Assembly: GCF_963576615.1 (NCBI RefSeq)
Contig: NC_088711.1
Location: 13,625,869-13,689,868 of the forward strand
DNA length: 64,000 nt
From: Watersipora subatra
Lineage: Eukaryota > Bryozoa > Gymnolaemata > Cheilostomatida > Watersiporidae
Direction of reading: 5' to 3'
This document shows, piece after piece, positions 24,192 through 38,300 of the stretch. Under the pieces are notes generated by a model. The model was given only the letters and a program-made list of their open reading frames with translations. It did not search any database and had not been told where the DNA came from. The position numbers and the translations under genes were made by a program. The first letter of the stretch is position 1. The number at the start of each line of letters is the position of its first letter.

Positions 24192-26782
24192 AGTAGAGAT
24201 TTTAGTTACATATTTTAATTTTATTCATAGCAAAATTTCTGTGCTGCGTTTAATATTGTGTGCATTGTTATTTAAATAGTTAGAAAATTTTTGGAAAAAT
24301 ATAAATGCTTAGTATAAACCAGGTAAAGAAATTATTGTCCTATGCTCAACTTTAATGAAACTAAACTTCATTACGCTAAAACTAAAATAAATAATGTGAA
24401 AGATAAGAAATACTGTCATTTTTACTCCACACTATTTCAGTTCATAAAAATCTGCCAACCACCGATAAAGAGTTTTTGTACAATTTGGGGACATTGTGCA
24501 GAATGTCTAGATGCATGGAGGCAATGGCATGCTTTAAAGAGTTTTTGGATAAAAAATTTTCTAATAGAACTATTAACTGGGGAAACATTTTGATGGTCAG
24601 CACAATTACTTGCACTACCTTAAATATTGTCAAGGTTTTCAGCAAAATATTGAATTGATGCATTTAACAACTATATACACATTCAAATTATGATGTATGA
24701 TTAATGATACAAAAATGTTCAAAATAGAGTTGGTACTTGACTTTTTCTAACAATATGCGATCAAAATTTGAATGAAATATATATTGTATGGTCTGTTATA
24801 TTTATATATTCATTAGTTTAGATAAAACTAAATAGGTTTGCAAATAACTTTTATAATATGAAATGACATAAAAATATAAAAAAGTAAGCTTTTGATATAA
24901 TGCTACATCAAAGAAAATAAAGTTATATATAACATCATACAACCAATCTGAACGTAACATAACAAACTAAAATTATATGGAATGTTAAGAAATTAAAGAT
25001 GATTTTAAAAATAGTAGTTTGATTAACCAAAAAGTAGCAAAATCGTAAAAAAAGCAATATTTATAAGCAAAGTTGGGATAGCTTATGAGTTTTCTACATG
25101 TATATATATATATATCAGCGTTTATCAATTGTTATTTTTAGTCTGTTGTTCGTGCGTTGATTTGTACTCTAAGGTTTTAGGAGTGGATTTCACCTGGAAA
25201 ATCCAGGTCTGTGGGCAGACATTTTATTAACTACGTGCTGCCATATTTTTATGCAATGGATTAATTGTGGGCATACTCATTCCACCAGTTGAAATATGTG
25301 CACAAAGCTTTTGAAAAAATAATATTAGTTACTACTAATACGCTTAAAAAATTTCAAATCCAAACAATTATTAAGCTGCCATTCAACTATTATTCACTAT
25401 TATTATGGTGAAGATATAGACAAACTTAAGTTACTAGCTTATGTTACTCAAATTTTTTAGGCTATTATTTTATCACCTGATTAACATCGGGTAATCATCT
25501 AGGTAAAATAAAGAGTGAAACTAGTAAAATACCTGTTAACTAACATGACATAAAATGGTATGTGAAGCTAATAAGCTTATTGTTAATATTTATTGAAGTC
25601 GGAAAGTAGATTTAGGCATAATATAATTCTAACCACAAATATAGTTAACTGAGAACATTTAATCACTTGCAACAGTCTGACTATGGCATTCTTGTATCAA
25701 CCTGAGAGACGCCTGAAACATATTTACTAGGGGGCTTTCATATGGTATTCAAACTAATGTAGGTATACAACAGGCTTTTGCATAGCTATATGTTTCTTTA
25801 GTTTACCAGTTAGACCCTTGGCTAGGCTACAGTTCACAAGTGTCATTACTATATACTTATACTCTTCGGTTGAACACAACAGAATGACGTCAGACAATTT
25901 GATAATTAAAGACATTAATCTGTCAACAATTTCCCGTATTAAATTTCATAAACTGTCAAACATCTAATTACGATTTTCAAATTTTTTCAAAATAGAAAAT
26001 AAAATTTTTTGCAACTATTTGACTTTACACCAGAAATGATTCCCGCAAACGCATACATGTATATTCAAATTTCCAGTTGTGGCAATTTGATAAATGAAAG
26101 TAAAAAAGCTCGCGAAAATAAGGAAAAAATAAAAGACAAAAAATAAAATCTTAAAGTATGTATATACATTAATCTAGTTAAAACTTAACCTAGCTTAATG
26201 TAGAGTAAGTTATCCTACATATCTCTATGACGACCGCTACATCTATACACTGTATATAGATGCCTCTCTAAGGTAAAGTAACAATAAAACTTATTTTTAT
26301 TTACATTTACTTTTTTAATTTACTATTAACATATAATTTAGTTCATTCCAATTAGTTTTTTACATTGTTTTATTTAATTAGTCTAATGCGATTTCTAATT
26401 ACACACAGTATTTATTAAGGAGTTTTTATTGGTTCTAGACTGTGTAACGACTTAAATGAATTCAGGTGTATTCTCGTAGGAGTACATATTTGATACAACG
26501 TTAACATATTTGAACATGTGAAGCAAATCTCGGAAGAATTAACTTTATACGTAGAGAACTATCGCATATGAATTTCTTCTTATAGCAGTTCATGTCTGCT
26601 CATCATGATTTATATTTAATATAATATATAACCTTATATTAGATAATATATATAATATATACATTAATATAATAAATAACCAAATAACTTATAAAATAAT
26701 GTAGTAAGCAATTTTTGCTACCATATGGTTGAGTGTAAAATAATCAATATGATGTTATTTGGTAATCATCTCTTAACCAGGA
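24192..26782. other. Intergenic AT-rich region, no recognised gene
   Basis: Very AT-rich. A segment around 26260-26330 (ctctaaggtaaagtaacaat then T-rich sequence) has a diverged relative near 57743-57800, so it is probably part of a dispersed element. Confidence 0.45.
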
Positions 26783-27388
26783 TCACTCATCAATACATAA
26801 TTTCTGTATGATTGATGTATGATTTCTGCATGGTTTCTGTATGATTGATGTAAGATTTTTGCATGGATTCTGTATGATTGATGTATGATTTATGTAGTAT
26901 GAATTCTGCATGGTTTCTGTATGATTGATGTATGAATTCTGCATGGTTTCTGTATGATTGATGTATGATTTCTGCATGGTTTCTGTATGATTGATGCATG
27001 ATTTCTGCATGGTTTCTGTATGATTGATGTATGATATCTGTATGGTTTGTGTATAATTTCTGCATGATTTCTGCATGGTTTCTGTATGATTGATGTATGA
27101 TATCTACATGGTTTCTGTATGATTGATGTATGATTTCTGTATGATAGATGTATGATTTCTGCATAGTTTCTGTATGATTGATGTATGATTTCTGCATGGT
27201 TTATGTATGATTGATGTATGATATCTGCATGGTTTCTGTATGATTTCTGCATGGTTTCTGTATGATTTCTGCATGGTTTCTGTATGTTTTTTGTATGATT
27301 GATGTATGATTTCTCTATGGTTTCTATATGATTTCTGTAAGATTTCTGTATGATTCTGTATGATTGATCTATGATTTTTGTATTGCAA
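26783..27388. repeat. Compound minisatellite of about 33-bp units
   Basis: Irregular arrangement of three short modules: gtatgattgat, gtatgatttct and gcatggtttct. Most frames on the minus strand stay open (Q/K-SYINHTETM repeats) because modules are mostly 11 bp and combine to 33. Confidence 0.93.
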
Positions 27389-27484
27389 CTTTCGTCATCT
27401 CATGCAGTAAGTTGCAAAGCAGCTTTTCTGTTATTGAAAAATTTTTACTAAAAACTGTTTTAAATAGACATTACAATAGACATA

Positions 27485-27825
27485 GACATTACAATGGACT
27501 GCCAATGTATGTACAGGGTCAATAGACATTACAATGGACTGCCAATGTATGTACAGGGTCAATAGACATTACAATGGATCACTGCCAATGTATGTACAGG
27601 GTCAATGACTTACAATGGATCACTGCCAATGTATGTACAGGGTCAATGACTTACAATGGATCACTGCCAATGTATGTACAGGGTCAATGACTTACAATGG
27701 ATCACTGCCAATGTATGTACAGGGTCAATAGACATTACAATGGATCACTGCCAATGTATGTACAGGGTCAATGACTTACAATGGATCACTGCCAATGTAT
27801 GTACAGGGTCAATGACTTACAATGC
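27485..27825. repeat. 40-43-bp minisatellite, about 8 copies
   Basis: Units contain ttacaatggatcactgcc and aatgtatgtacagggtcaat. Two variants alternate: agacattacaatgg and gacttacaatgg, with or without the atcact insert. Confidence 0.94.
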
Positions 27826-28023
27826 ATTCTGACCCAAGAAGTTAATAACTTGTTGGTCAATGAATGAAGAATGTAAATTTTCTATGCTAGTATCTAAGCA
27901 AGCATACAAACAGTGCTATAGTATTACAATATTGAACAGAATTATGTAAATTAACATAATAGATTTTTAGATAGAAATGCCATTGAAACGATATGGGGGC
28001 TCACCTGTATATATGCTATTAAA

Positions 28024-28025
28024 TC

Positions 28026-28067
<42 letters not shown>

Positions 28068-29040
28068 CAAAGTCTGTGTGTGTATATGTGTCTGTGTATG
28101 TTCAGATATAGCTATAAAAACCTTGGAATTAAAATTCTGCATTCTGATAAACTTGAACTCACCTAGATTGCAACCGCAACTTTGAGACAAGGTGTATTGA
28201 TCAAAGACGTTATCGTAAACCGTATACCGTATGCACAGGCTAAATGACGAATTATTTTAGCATTGCATCCACTTGTTACGATGCCCTTGCTATGAAATAC
28301 TTTATGAAACACGATGCATTTTCGTGTTTTCTTAAACTTCTATTTTTGGTTTCTCGTAAGGTTTAATTGTTATATTGCAGTCAAGGCCGATTCTTTTCAT
28401 GCTGACAATTGTATTATCTCCGTAGGAAGAGCCTCGACATTCTCTCTCCGTTCGGCCAGATGAAAACAGTACGATATCTCATTTTTAAATTTGTGCCAGT
28501 ATCAAGAAGTACCAAGGTATCAAAAGAATCATTATATTCAAAGTTTTGATGAATAGCTTCCGGTGGAACAGTAACCTTTTTTAGTAACACACACACACTT
28601 CTATGCAAGAATTGTTATTATTAATTCAACGTACTCAGGATCTTTATTTCGTTTTCTCAGTTCGTATTAATTGTATCATTACAGAATTATCTTTTATTGT
28701 AACCGTAGCAAAACAGACTTAATTTAGCTATTACTTGCTAATTATTTCTCATTTACATTTAAACCCTATTATAGCTGTTTTATTTTTTAAAATTTATTTA
28801 ATCTGCACAAAACATTTTCCTCATGATATGAATTTTGTAAGTTACAGTTATTTGACAAAGTTTGAAAACTTTTACAATTGTTTTTATTTTCTCTCTTAAA
28901 TTATTTCAATTACAAAAAAATCTTTTCTCATGATATGTAGTTTGAAAGTTAGGATGGAAAATGTTGTTATATGTTAAATACAAATCAATTTTCTGTCCAG
29001 ACTTCTTTATTACCCGGGCATCGCCGGGTAGCACAGCTAG
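28024..29040 (+). mobile_element. Non-autonomous Helitron, 1017 bp
   Basis: The 5' end is TCTTCTATATATATA, then a tctgtgtgtgtatatg stretch typical of animal Helitron starts. The 3' end has the hairpin cccgggcatcgccggg, a short spacer, and terminal CTAG at 29037-29040. The flanking bases are A (28023) and T (29041), matching insertion between A and T without duplication. No Rep/helicase is present. A 64-codon minus-strand frame (28414-28608) inside has no recognised domain. Confidence 0.82.
28029..28062. repeat. (TA)n microsatellite
   Basis: About 17 uninterrupted TA dinucleotides within the 5' end of the Helitron. Confidence 0.97.
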
Positions 29041-29303
29041 TATGTTTATATATGCTATTCTATGTTTAATGAATAGTAATTGCCACCAATAGGCATAACT
29101 TCCGGAAGTCGTTAGAAGAAATCATTTTAAAAATGCCAGTTAAGTTGATGACCTTCAAATGTTCTAAATGTACTTTAGTTGATCAAAATTTAAAGTTCTG
29201 AATGTATAATAAGAATAAAATATGGCGAGAAGTGCAAGTACCAAATAAATTCAAACCACTAAAACCAAACAGAAACTCCAGGCTGATGTTGTAAAAAAGC
29301 AGT

Positions 29304-29309
29304 TTTATT
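29304..29309 (-). promoter_or_regulatory. Polyadenylation signal of ZDHHC4
   Basis: Minus-strand AATAAA (plus-strand tttatt), 54 bases beyond the ZDHHC4 stop codon. Confidence 0.7.
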
Positions 29310-29362
29310 GCGACAAAAAGAGCGAGGTGTAGACATACGACATACCTATAAGTGATCGTAGT

Positions 29363-32300
29363 TTAGTCAGATTTAGCCTCAGTTTCCGAGATAGTCAGTG
29401 AAGCGGGAGCTAGAACTTCCCATATATTCCTCAGCACCCCATTACTATAAGCCTTTCTATGCTGAAGTTTGCTTGCTGGTCCTTCAATGAAATAGACAAC
29501 TCTAAAATGTCTGCAAACAAACATATTTTGGAGTTGTCTTTCCAAACACAGAGGATACAACTTCTTACTCGACAAATCTATATTATGATAGTCTACATAC
29601 ATTTAGCGTAAAATAGCATTTATAGCCCTGCCGGCATGTAGAATGTAGAATTCCATCAAACTAGTAAAGCTTTCTAGTTGATGATTAACTGCGCAAGAAC
29701 CTCATCATAAACTGTCTACACAAATTCAATAGATTAAGTACAGCTGCTCACACTGTTAATACTATTTCTAGAGTAGAGTGACATATGTAATAGTCGAACA
29801 TAATAAAGGCACTGTGTCCTAAGACATGGAGAAGGACTTGATATTACCAATTACTGAATAGTTGAGGCATGACTGATAGGAAATGACGTGAGAACGCAGA
29901 CACTAGGGGAAAGGCAATAATAAGATTGATGAAAATGATTTTATAATATAAACAGTGATTACGTGATGAGTAATCTATTCATAGCGTCAAGAAAAATACA
30001 GATTTAATTATGCTGCAGGCCAATTACTTACTAATATCGATCTATGCATGCTACACCACTTACTAAATAGTGGAGTATGGAGTATGAACTACTTACAAAC
30101 CAATCAAATTAAACACACACGCGATATGTGCAGCACTATACTGTGCGGCATGAGTATGATGCTGCCATGTGATATATTAAGACGCCATGGGAGGAATAAA
30201 AAACTCAGATCTTGACAGCTCTAGTCTGAGACACCCGAGCACAAATCTTCTCATTCTTAAGTACAAAGCAATAGAACTTAGAGGAGTTAGACACATGTAT
30301 TCAAGTGTGGAACTGGCAGTTCAGATGGTACATTGATTAAATAGAGGCTTCTGTTCTTTGACAGGTTCACTCTATTAATCCATCGACAACCAATAAAACA
30401 TCAATAACAAATCAATATAGATGTGTAGGAGAAAGTTCATCACTAGGAGACATCTTCATAGCTAACCAATATATAAAAAAGATATGAGCATCTCAACTAT
30501 GAGGGTAACTTTAGCAACGATTTTTAGCATTCATATTGCTTTTTTCATACGGTATGAGCTAAAGGAAGTACCTCGCATTCAAAAACCTCAGATAGCAGTT
30601 GTGCCAAGGTGACCTTCCTATCACCCTAACAGGAATGGAACTCAGACTACATACATGTATTATGTACAGTGATATGTACTCACTGTCATTTGAAACTAAC
30701 GAAATTTTTGTTAAAAAACAGAAGGAAATCCCTGTTCTAGTAATTTTCCCGTCAAACCTTTTAAATGTTAACATTTATACCGTGTGCAAAAATGAAATGA
30801 TTATACTTTGAATGTGTAGAAATTGTAACAAAGTCGCTAAAGCCATGGTACATGTGAAAGAGCTTGAAAATGTATTGCAAAATGATACCGATGTAATTGT
30901 GTTTGTTAGAAGTTGATGCTCAAGCAAATGAAATCAAATAATAGAACGAAGCTGAATTGCAGATGTAATCAGTGCCGAAAAGTGACGTCATTTTTAAAGA
31001 TATTATATCAACATGTGTATGTTTCCAGTGTAGGGATGATACAGATTTGGAGTTGTGCCCACATTGAGTTACAGTAAGATAAGTGTTTCAATGGACATGG
31101 CATGTTGCTGATCAATGCAGGCGCTTCGTTAAAAAGATGGAATTCTACGCCAGAGGTCATAGCAGTGCGCCCTTATCTAACTTAACAAGCGCGCTTTCGA
31201 AAAAAGGAATGACTAGAGTGTGGAAAATGTTTGAAATGGAATATCTTGCCCGGTTGCACATCACTTGCAAACACTGTTTCCATCTTTCGCAAGCATGAAA
31301 CAATCGTAAAAATTTGCGAGTAACAAAAATTCCTTGACTCGCTGGTTTCTGCCATTTTCATCTTGCGGATGTCGAAATTTGTAGACTAATCTCATCATGG
31401 AAACATAGTGTAACACAGGCTGTTAAACATAGTGTGACACTGGCTGTTAAACACAGTGTAACACAGGCTGTTAAATATAGTGTGACACAGGCTGTTAAAC
31501 ATAGCGTGACACTGGCTGTTAAACATAGTGTAACACAGGCTGTTAAACATAGTGTGACACTGGCTGTTAAACATAGTGTAACACAGGCTGTTAAACATAG
31601 TGTAACACAGGCTGTTAAATATAGTGTGACACTGGCTGTTAAATATAGTGTGACACAGGCTGTTAAACATAGTGTAACACTAGCTGTTAAACATAGTGTA
31701 ACACAGGCTGCTAAACATAGTGTAACACAGGCTGTTAAACATAGTGTAAAACAGGCTGTTAAATATAGTGTGACACTGGCTGTTAAATATAGTGTGACAC
31801 TGGCTGTTAAACATAGTGTAACACTGGCTGTTAAACATAGTGTGACACTGGCTGTTAAACATAGTGTAACACAGGCTGTTAAACATAGTGTAACACAGGC
31901 TGTTAAATATAGTGTGACACTGGCTGTTAAATATAGTGTGACACTGGCTGTTAAACATAGTGTGACACAGGCTGTTAAACATAGTGTAACACAGGCTGTT
32001 AAACATAGTGTAACACAGGCTGTTAAATATAGTGTGACACTGGCTGTTAAATATAGTGTGACACTGGCTGTTAAACATAGTGTAACACTGGCTGTTAAAC
32101 ATAGTGTGACACTGGCTGTTAAACATAGTGTAACACAGGCTGTTAAATATAGTGTGACACAGGCTGTTAAATATAGTGTAACACAGGCTGTTAAATATAG
32201 TGTAACACTAGCTGTTAAACATAGTGTAACACTGGCTGTTAAACATAGTGTAACACTGGCTGTTTAACATAGTGTGACACAGGCTGTTAAACATAGTGTG

Positions 32301-35300
32301 ACACTGGCTGTTAAACATAGTGTGAAGGCACAAAAAGCATTCCTAGACATCTGCAAGTCACTCATAAGAGACCACAATCTATCGATAGAACAATGGTAAT
32401 CTCTGGAAACTATAGTAAAACATGGTTGCTTACTATATACAGGTTATATAGTATATAACACATATGCACGTAAGTAGCAACTAAAAACCAAGCATACCAA
32501 TTTACTGTGTAACAGTGGCTCCAAAAAGAAAACTCCCCAAATCACTGATGTCAAAGCTTACAAATAGACCGAGTAAGATGCGAAGCTATGTTCAACAGCG
32601 ACATTGAGCAGGTGGTGCAGGCAACTCTAAACCATTGCCTCTGCTTAGGTTTGGTTTATTAATTGTGTTAAATTCTGTCCTGGCATATTCTGGCCCTAAT
32701 ACACTTGCTCTCTCATTAACAGCACACAGAGATTACCCTAACAAGCTAATCTAAACATGTTTACACAATAACTGCGCTTCTCCAATCTTTCATTTTCATT
32801 TTATAAAATGACTGGTTGGAGCTACCGCCTAACAATAGCCATAATTTTTAAATAAACACGTGCACGTACCTAACGCATGCAGTTTGTATGCCTCGCTGGT
32901 GGTACGGTTGAGTATGATGAGTTGGATGTGGTAAGAAGCAAAAACTGTAAGTAGGACAGCCAGCAAAACCAGTGTACAGAAAAGGCCGAACACTCGCGGA
33001 AACTCGTAGAACATGTACTGTAACGAAATAAATATGTACTATAACAAAGCGAGCAAGTACTGTAACAAGATGAATATACAATGTAATACAAAAAATATAC
33101 TGTAAAAAAATGATCATACACTGTAACAAAGGGAACATTTACTGTAACAAAGTGAACATCTACTGTAACAAAGTGAACATCTACTGTAACAAAGAGAACA
33201 TCTACTGCAACAGAGTGAACATCTACTGCAACAAAGTGAACATCTACTGTAACAGAGTGAACATCTACTGCAACAAAGTGAACATCTACTGTAACAGAGT
33301 GAACATCTACTGTAACAAAATGAACATTTACTGTAACAAAGTGAACATCTACTATAACAAAGTGAACATCTGCTATAACCCAGTGAACATCTACTGTAAC
33401 AAAGAGAACATTTACTGTAACAAAGTGAACATCTACTGCAACAAAGTGAAAATCTACTGTAACAAAGTGAACATCTACTGTAACAAAGTGAACATTTACT
33501 GTAACAAAGTGAACATCTACTGTAACAAAATAAACATCTACTGTAACAAAGTGAACATCTACTGTAAGAAAGTGAACATCTACTGTAACAAAGTAAACAT
33601 AGAACATATACAGGAGAAAATAGCACTTGAAACAAAAAAGGCAAAAGGAGTGTTGCTGTGATCGAGCAAACATGTTTAGCAATATAATAGGATTATATTA
33701 CAAAAGAGTAAATATATAACATTTAGCAAGCTAGTGTGACTGCGACCATGTTGGATAGGTTGAAATTGAAAAAGCTTAACTGCATGATGACTATTAAAAC
33801 GACTTATAAAGACTATCAGTCTAACCTGAGCAAGCACCATACCACCAACAGATTGTTTCTGACCACTACTATCAATATACTTGAAGACGTGAAGACCTCT
33901 CGCTATGTACATGGCATCAAAGAACTGCCAACACATGACAGCACCGTTGCAGCACATAACAATACCGGTCAGCAATATTGCCACAAAGTAGCGATAGTTA
34001 TTTGCACCGATGCAACAATTTATCCAGGCGCAGTGGTGGTCAAATCTGTGGACACATTTGTTGCACACACCTACAACACATGAGTGAATACTTACACGCT
34101 GATTCAAATGATGAATAACAGACAGCAGTCGTAACTTGATTACCAACCCTGCTGTAATGAGATGGAGCTAAACAAGCTAGCAGAATGTATATAAATGACT
34201 GTCATTTGAACGGCTGAGGGACTCAACAAATAAACGCTGATAGTAATGTGAAGCCTGACATGATGCAATCAATTAAAAGTTGATATTGCTAGGAAAATAT
34301 TAATAGAGTGAATAAAAGAACGGACATGTTGAACGGACATGCTAAGGAAGAAATAGTTTCAAGTTGGTTGCAGAAGGAGATGTTACTAATAAGAGTTCCC
34401 CACAATATAATCTTGATTCATTAGCATATCGGAGGATAAGAGCTGCAACCCTATAGATTTGCTCATTACACTTTTCATTTTGGTTACTCTGATAGACAAG
34501 GTAACAGTCACTATAAAAAAGAGTGTGGTTCAACAGCCAGTCAAATAAGTGATATTAGTTAAAATAGTGTATAATTTTGCAGATTAGGGTAACAACGCAA
34601 ACAGATACAAGTAATTACAGTAGTTGATCATAGACTTTGAAGTTTTAACCGTCTCTAAAGTCCAATAAATAATATAAAATTGTTGCTGACAACCGTCGGT
34701 AGTGAAGGTTCTTTCTCTACGGTATTCTTATCTCTAAAGTAATCTTATCTCTACAGTACTCTTATCTCTACCATATTCTTATCTCTACAGTACTCTTATC
34801 TTTACAGTACTCTTATCTCTACAGTACTCTTATCTCTACAGTACTCTTATCTCTACAGTACTCTTATCTCTACAATACTCTTATATCTACAGTACTCTTA
34901 TCTCTACAGTACTCTTATCTCTACAGTACTCTTATCTCTACAGTACTCTTACCTCTACAGTACTCTTACCTCTACAGTACTCTTATCTCTACAGTACTCT
35001 TATCTCTACAGTACTCTTATCTCTACAGTACTCTTATCTCTAAAGTACTGTTATCTCTAAAGTACTGTTATCTCTAAAGTACTCTTATCTCTAAAGTACT
35101 GTTATCTCTAAAGTACTCTTATCTCTAAAGTACTGTTATCTCTACAGCACTCTTATCTCTACAGTACTCTTATCTTTACAGTACTCTTATCTCTAAAGTA
35201 CTCTTATCTCTATAGTACTCTTATCTCTAAAGTACTGTTATCTCTACAGCACTCTTATCTCTACAGTACTCTTATCTCTACAGTACTCTTATCTCTACAG

Positions 35301-38300
35301 TACTCTTATCTCTACAGTCCTCTTATCTCTAAAGTACTCTTATCTCTAAAGTACTGTTATCTCTAAAGTACTCTTATCTCTACAGCACTCTTATCTCTAC
35401 AGTACTCTTATCTCTACAGTACTCTTATCTTTACAGTACTCTTATTTCTAAAGTACTCTTATCTCTATAGTACTCTTATCTCTAAAGTACTGTTATCTCT
35501 ACAGCACTCTTATCTCTACAGTACTCTTATCTCTACAGTACTCTTATCTCTACAGTACTCTTATCTCTACAGTACTCTTATCTCTAAAGTACTCTTATCT
35601 CTAAAGTACTGTTATCTCTAAAGTACTCTTATCTCTACAGTACTCTTATCTCTACAGTACTTTTATATCTAAAGTACTCTTATCTCTACAGTACTCTTAT
35701 CTCTACAGTACTCTTATCTTTACAGTACTCTTATCTCTAAAGTACTCTTATCTCTATAGTACTCTTATCTCTAAAGTACTGTTATCTCTACAGCAATCCT
35801 ATCTCTACAGTACTCTTATCTCTACAGTACTCTTATCTCTACAGTACTCTTATCTCTACAGTCCTCTTATCTCTAAAGTACTCTTATCTCTAAAGTACTG
35901 TTATCTCTAAAGTACTCTTATCTCTACAGCACTCTTATCTCTACAGTACTCTTATCTCTACAGTACTCTTATCTCTACAGTACTCTTATCTCTACAGTAC
36001 TCTTATCTCTAAAGTACTGTTATCTCTAAAGTACTCTTATCTCTAAAGTACTGTTATCTCTACAGTTCTCTTATCTCTACAGTACTCTTATCTCTACAGT
36101 ACTCTTATCTCTACAGTACTCTTATCTCTACAGTACTGTTATCTCTACAGTACTCTTATCTCTACAGTACTCTTATCTCTACAGTACTCTTATCTCTACA
36201 GTACTCTTATCTCTAAAGTACTGTTATCTCTACAGTACTGTTATCTCTACAGTATTCTTATCTCTACAGTACTCTTATCTCTACAGTACTCTTATCTCTA
36301 CAGTACTCTTATCTCTACAATACTCTTATCTCTACAGTACTCTTATCTCTACAGTACTCTTATCTCTACAGTACTCTTATCTCTACAGTACTCTTATCTC
36401 TACAGTACTCTTATTTCTAAAGTACTCTTATCTCTACAGTACTCTTATCTCTATAGTACTCTTATCTCTACAATACTCTTCTCTCTACAGTACTCTTATC
36501 TCTAAAGTACTCTTATCTCTATAGTACTCTTATCTCTACAGTACTCTTATCTCTACCGTACTCTTATCTCTATAGTACTCTTATCTCTACAATACTCTTA
36601 TCTCTACAGTACTCTTCTCTCTACAGTACTCTTATTTCTAAAGTATTGTTATCTCTATAGTACTCTTATCTCTACAATACTCTTATCTCTACAGTACTCT
36701 TATCTCTAAAGTACTCTTATCTCTACAGTACTCTTATCTCTACAGCACTCTTATCTCTACATTACTCTTATCTCTACAGTACTCTTATCTTTACAGTACT
36801 CTTATCTCTACAGTACTCTTACCTCTACAATACTCTTATATCTACAGTACTCTCATCTCTAAAGTACTATTATCTCTACAGTACTCTTATCTCTACAGTA
36901 CTCTTATATCTAAAGTACTCTTATCTCTACAGTACTCTTATCTCTACAGTACTCTTATCTCTACAGTACTCTTATCTCTACAGTGCTCTTATCTCTACAG
37001 TACTCTTATCTCTACAGCAACAAGATAATGCAGACACATTTAACAAATTTTCCTTTGAATTATAACCACCATCTTTGTTTTGCAAGTTTCAAATAAAAAG
37101 TCACTTGTACATAAAAGAGTAGAATATGCATAAAGCTGAAAATAACAAATTTGCTACTGCCTTTTTATGGTATACAAAATCAAGTGTGGGCTAGAGGACA
37201 AGCAGCAGTCAATCGATATGGTGAGGAATGTTCCATTTCAACTGTGCCAGCTGAAATCACTCTGCTTTTTAAGCAACAGCATTAACATCAATGCTAGTGA
37301 AATCACCGTAAAACATATTTATGGGCGAATTACTACCTTAGTTTTCTTAAGAGTCAAAGGAGGCCGGGCAGACTTCGCTTAGCAACAACTTCTGCATTTT
37401 CCGTTTTACATATTTGGCAAAAAGCAACTAAATTTGGATTTGCCTCCCTTGGACTGCACTTTGTTTGATACAATAAAGAGCAGACAACTACGCTTTTTCA
37501 CTACAGCCTACACAAAAGCTTTAACAAGCTTATTTTATATCAAACCAAAAAATTTAGATGCTTTTGTATTTTGAAGCGTACATTTGTACATTCCATTTCA
37601 CGGACCACAGCCCATTTGTACATTCCATCTCACGGACCACAGCCCAATTGTACATTCCATCTCATGGACCACAGCTCATTTGTACATTCCATCTCACGGA
37701 CCACAACTATGCAAAAAAGCATGACAAGCCAGCACCTATCTGCTTGTTTTTTTTTCAGCTTTTGTCGTAAATCTACATCTTAATATACTAGGAAAATGAC
37801 CTGATAGCTTGCTGTAAATTTAGGTAAAGCATACAAGGGTGAATGAAATAGTTCTTTATATTTCCAAATACACTCCCACAACTCTGCGGGAATGTACCAA
37901 CAAGTTATCATTTGAAAAGTCATTTATCATATTCTGAAATTCTAATATTTAATATCTGTATTACATCAACTAAATAGACATCTAGTCTAACCTTTGACCC
38001 CTAAAAGTATGAAAATTATATATAACAGAACAAAATAAATAACAAAATAAATAACAGAACCATAACGTAATTATAAATAGACTTATTAAGAATAGCTTTA
38101 ACATAGTATAACATAACACGATGTGTAACAGTCTAGCAATATATAGATGTAAATATATTGTGTGATGCATATATAAACCGGCATATATATACCGGTATAT
38201 ATATATATACTGGTATATATATATACTGGTATATATATATACTGATATATATATATACTGGTATATATATATACTGGTATATATATATACTGGTATATAT

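Noticed and set aside
26783-27388. Several long minus-strand frames rich in SYINHTETM
   Set aside because: Low-complexity minisatellite translation with no unique sequence.
30559-30774. Possible extra ZDHHC4 exon ([16 protein letters not shown])
   Set aside because: Has splice-like borders, but its end phase does not fit the final exon, while direct joining of 32870 to 29475 does.
31434-32267. 277-codon open frame on the plus strand
   Set aside because: It is the 24-bp minisatellite read in one frame (repeated HSVTLAVK); it lies in a ZDHHC4 intron with no gene-like flanks.
33110-33682. Long overlapping frames on both strands (183 and 270 codons)
   Set aside because: Produced by the 21-bp array in ZDHHC4 intron 4; the real exon is only 32870-33017.
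33736-34083. Plus-strand 115-codon frame
   Set aside because: Antisense shadow of the ZDHHC4 DHHC exon.
37558-37783. Two overlapping short frames with [10 protein letters not shown] repeats
   Set aside because: Translation of the 32-bp tandem repeat in ZDHHC4 intron 3.
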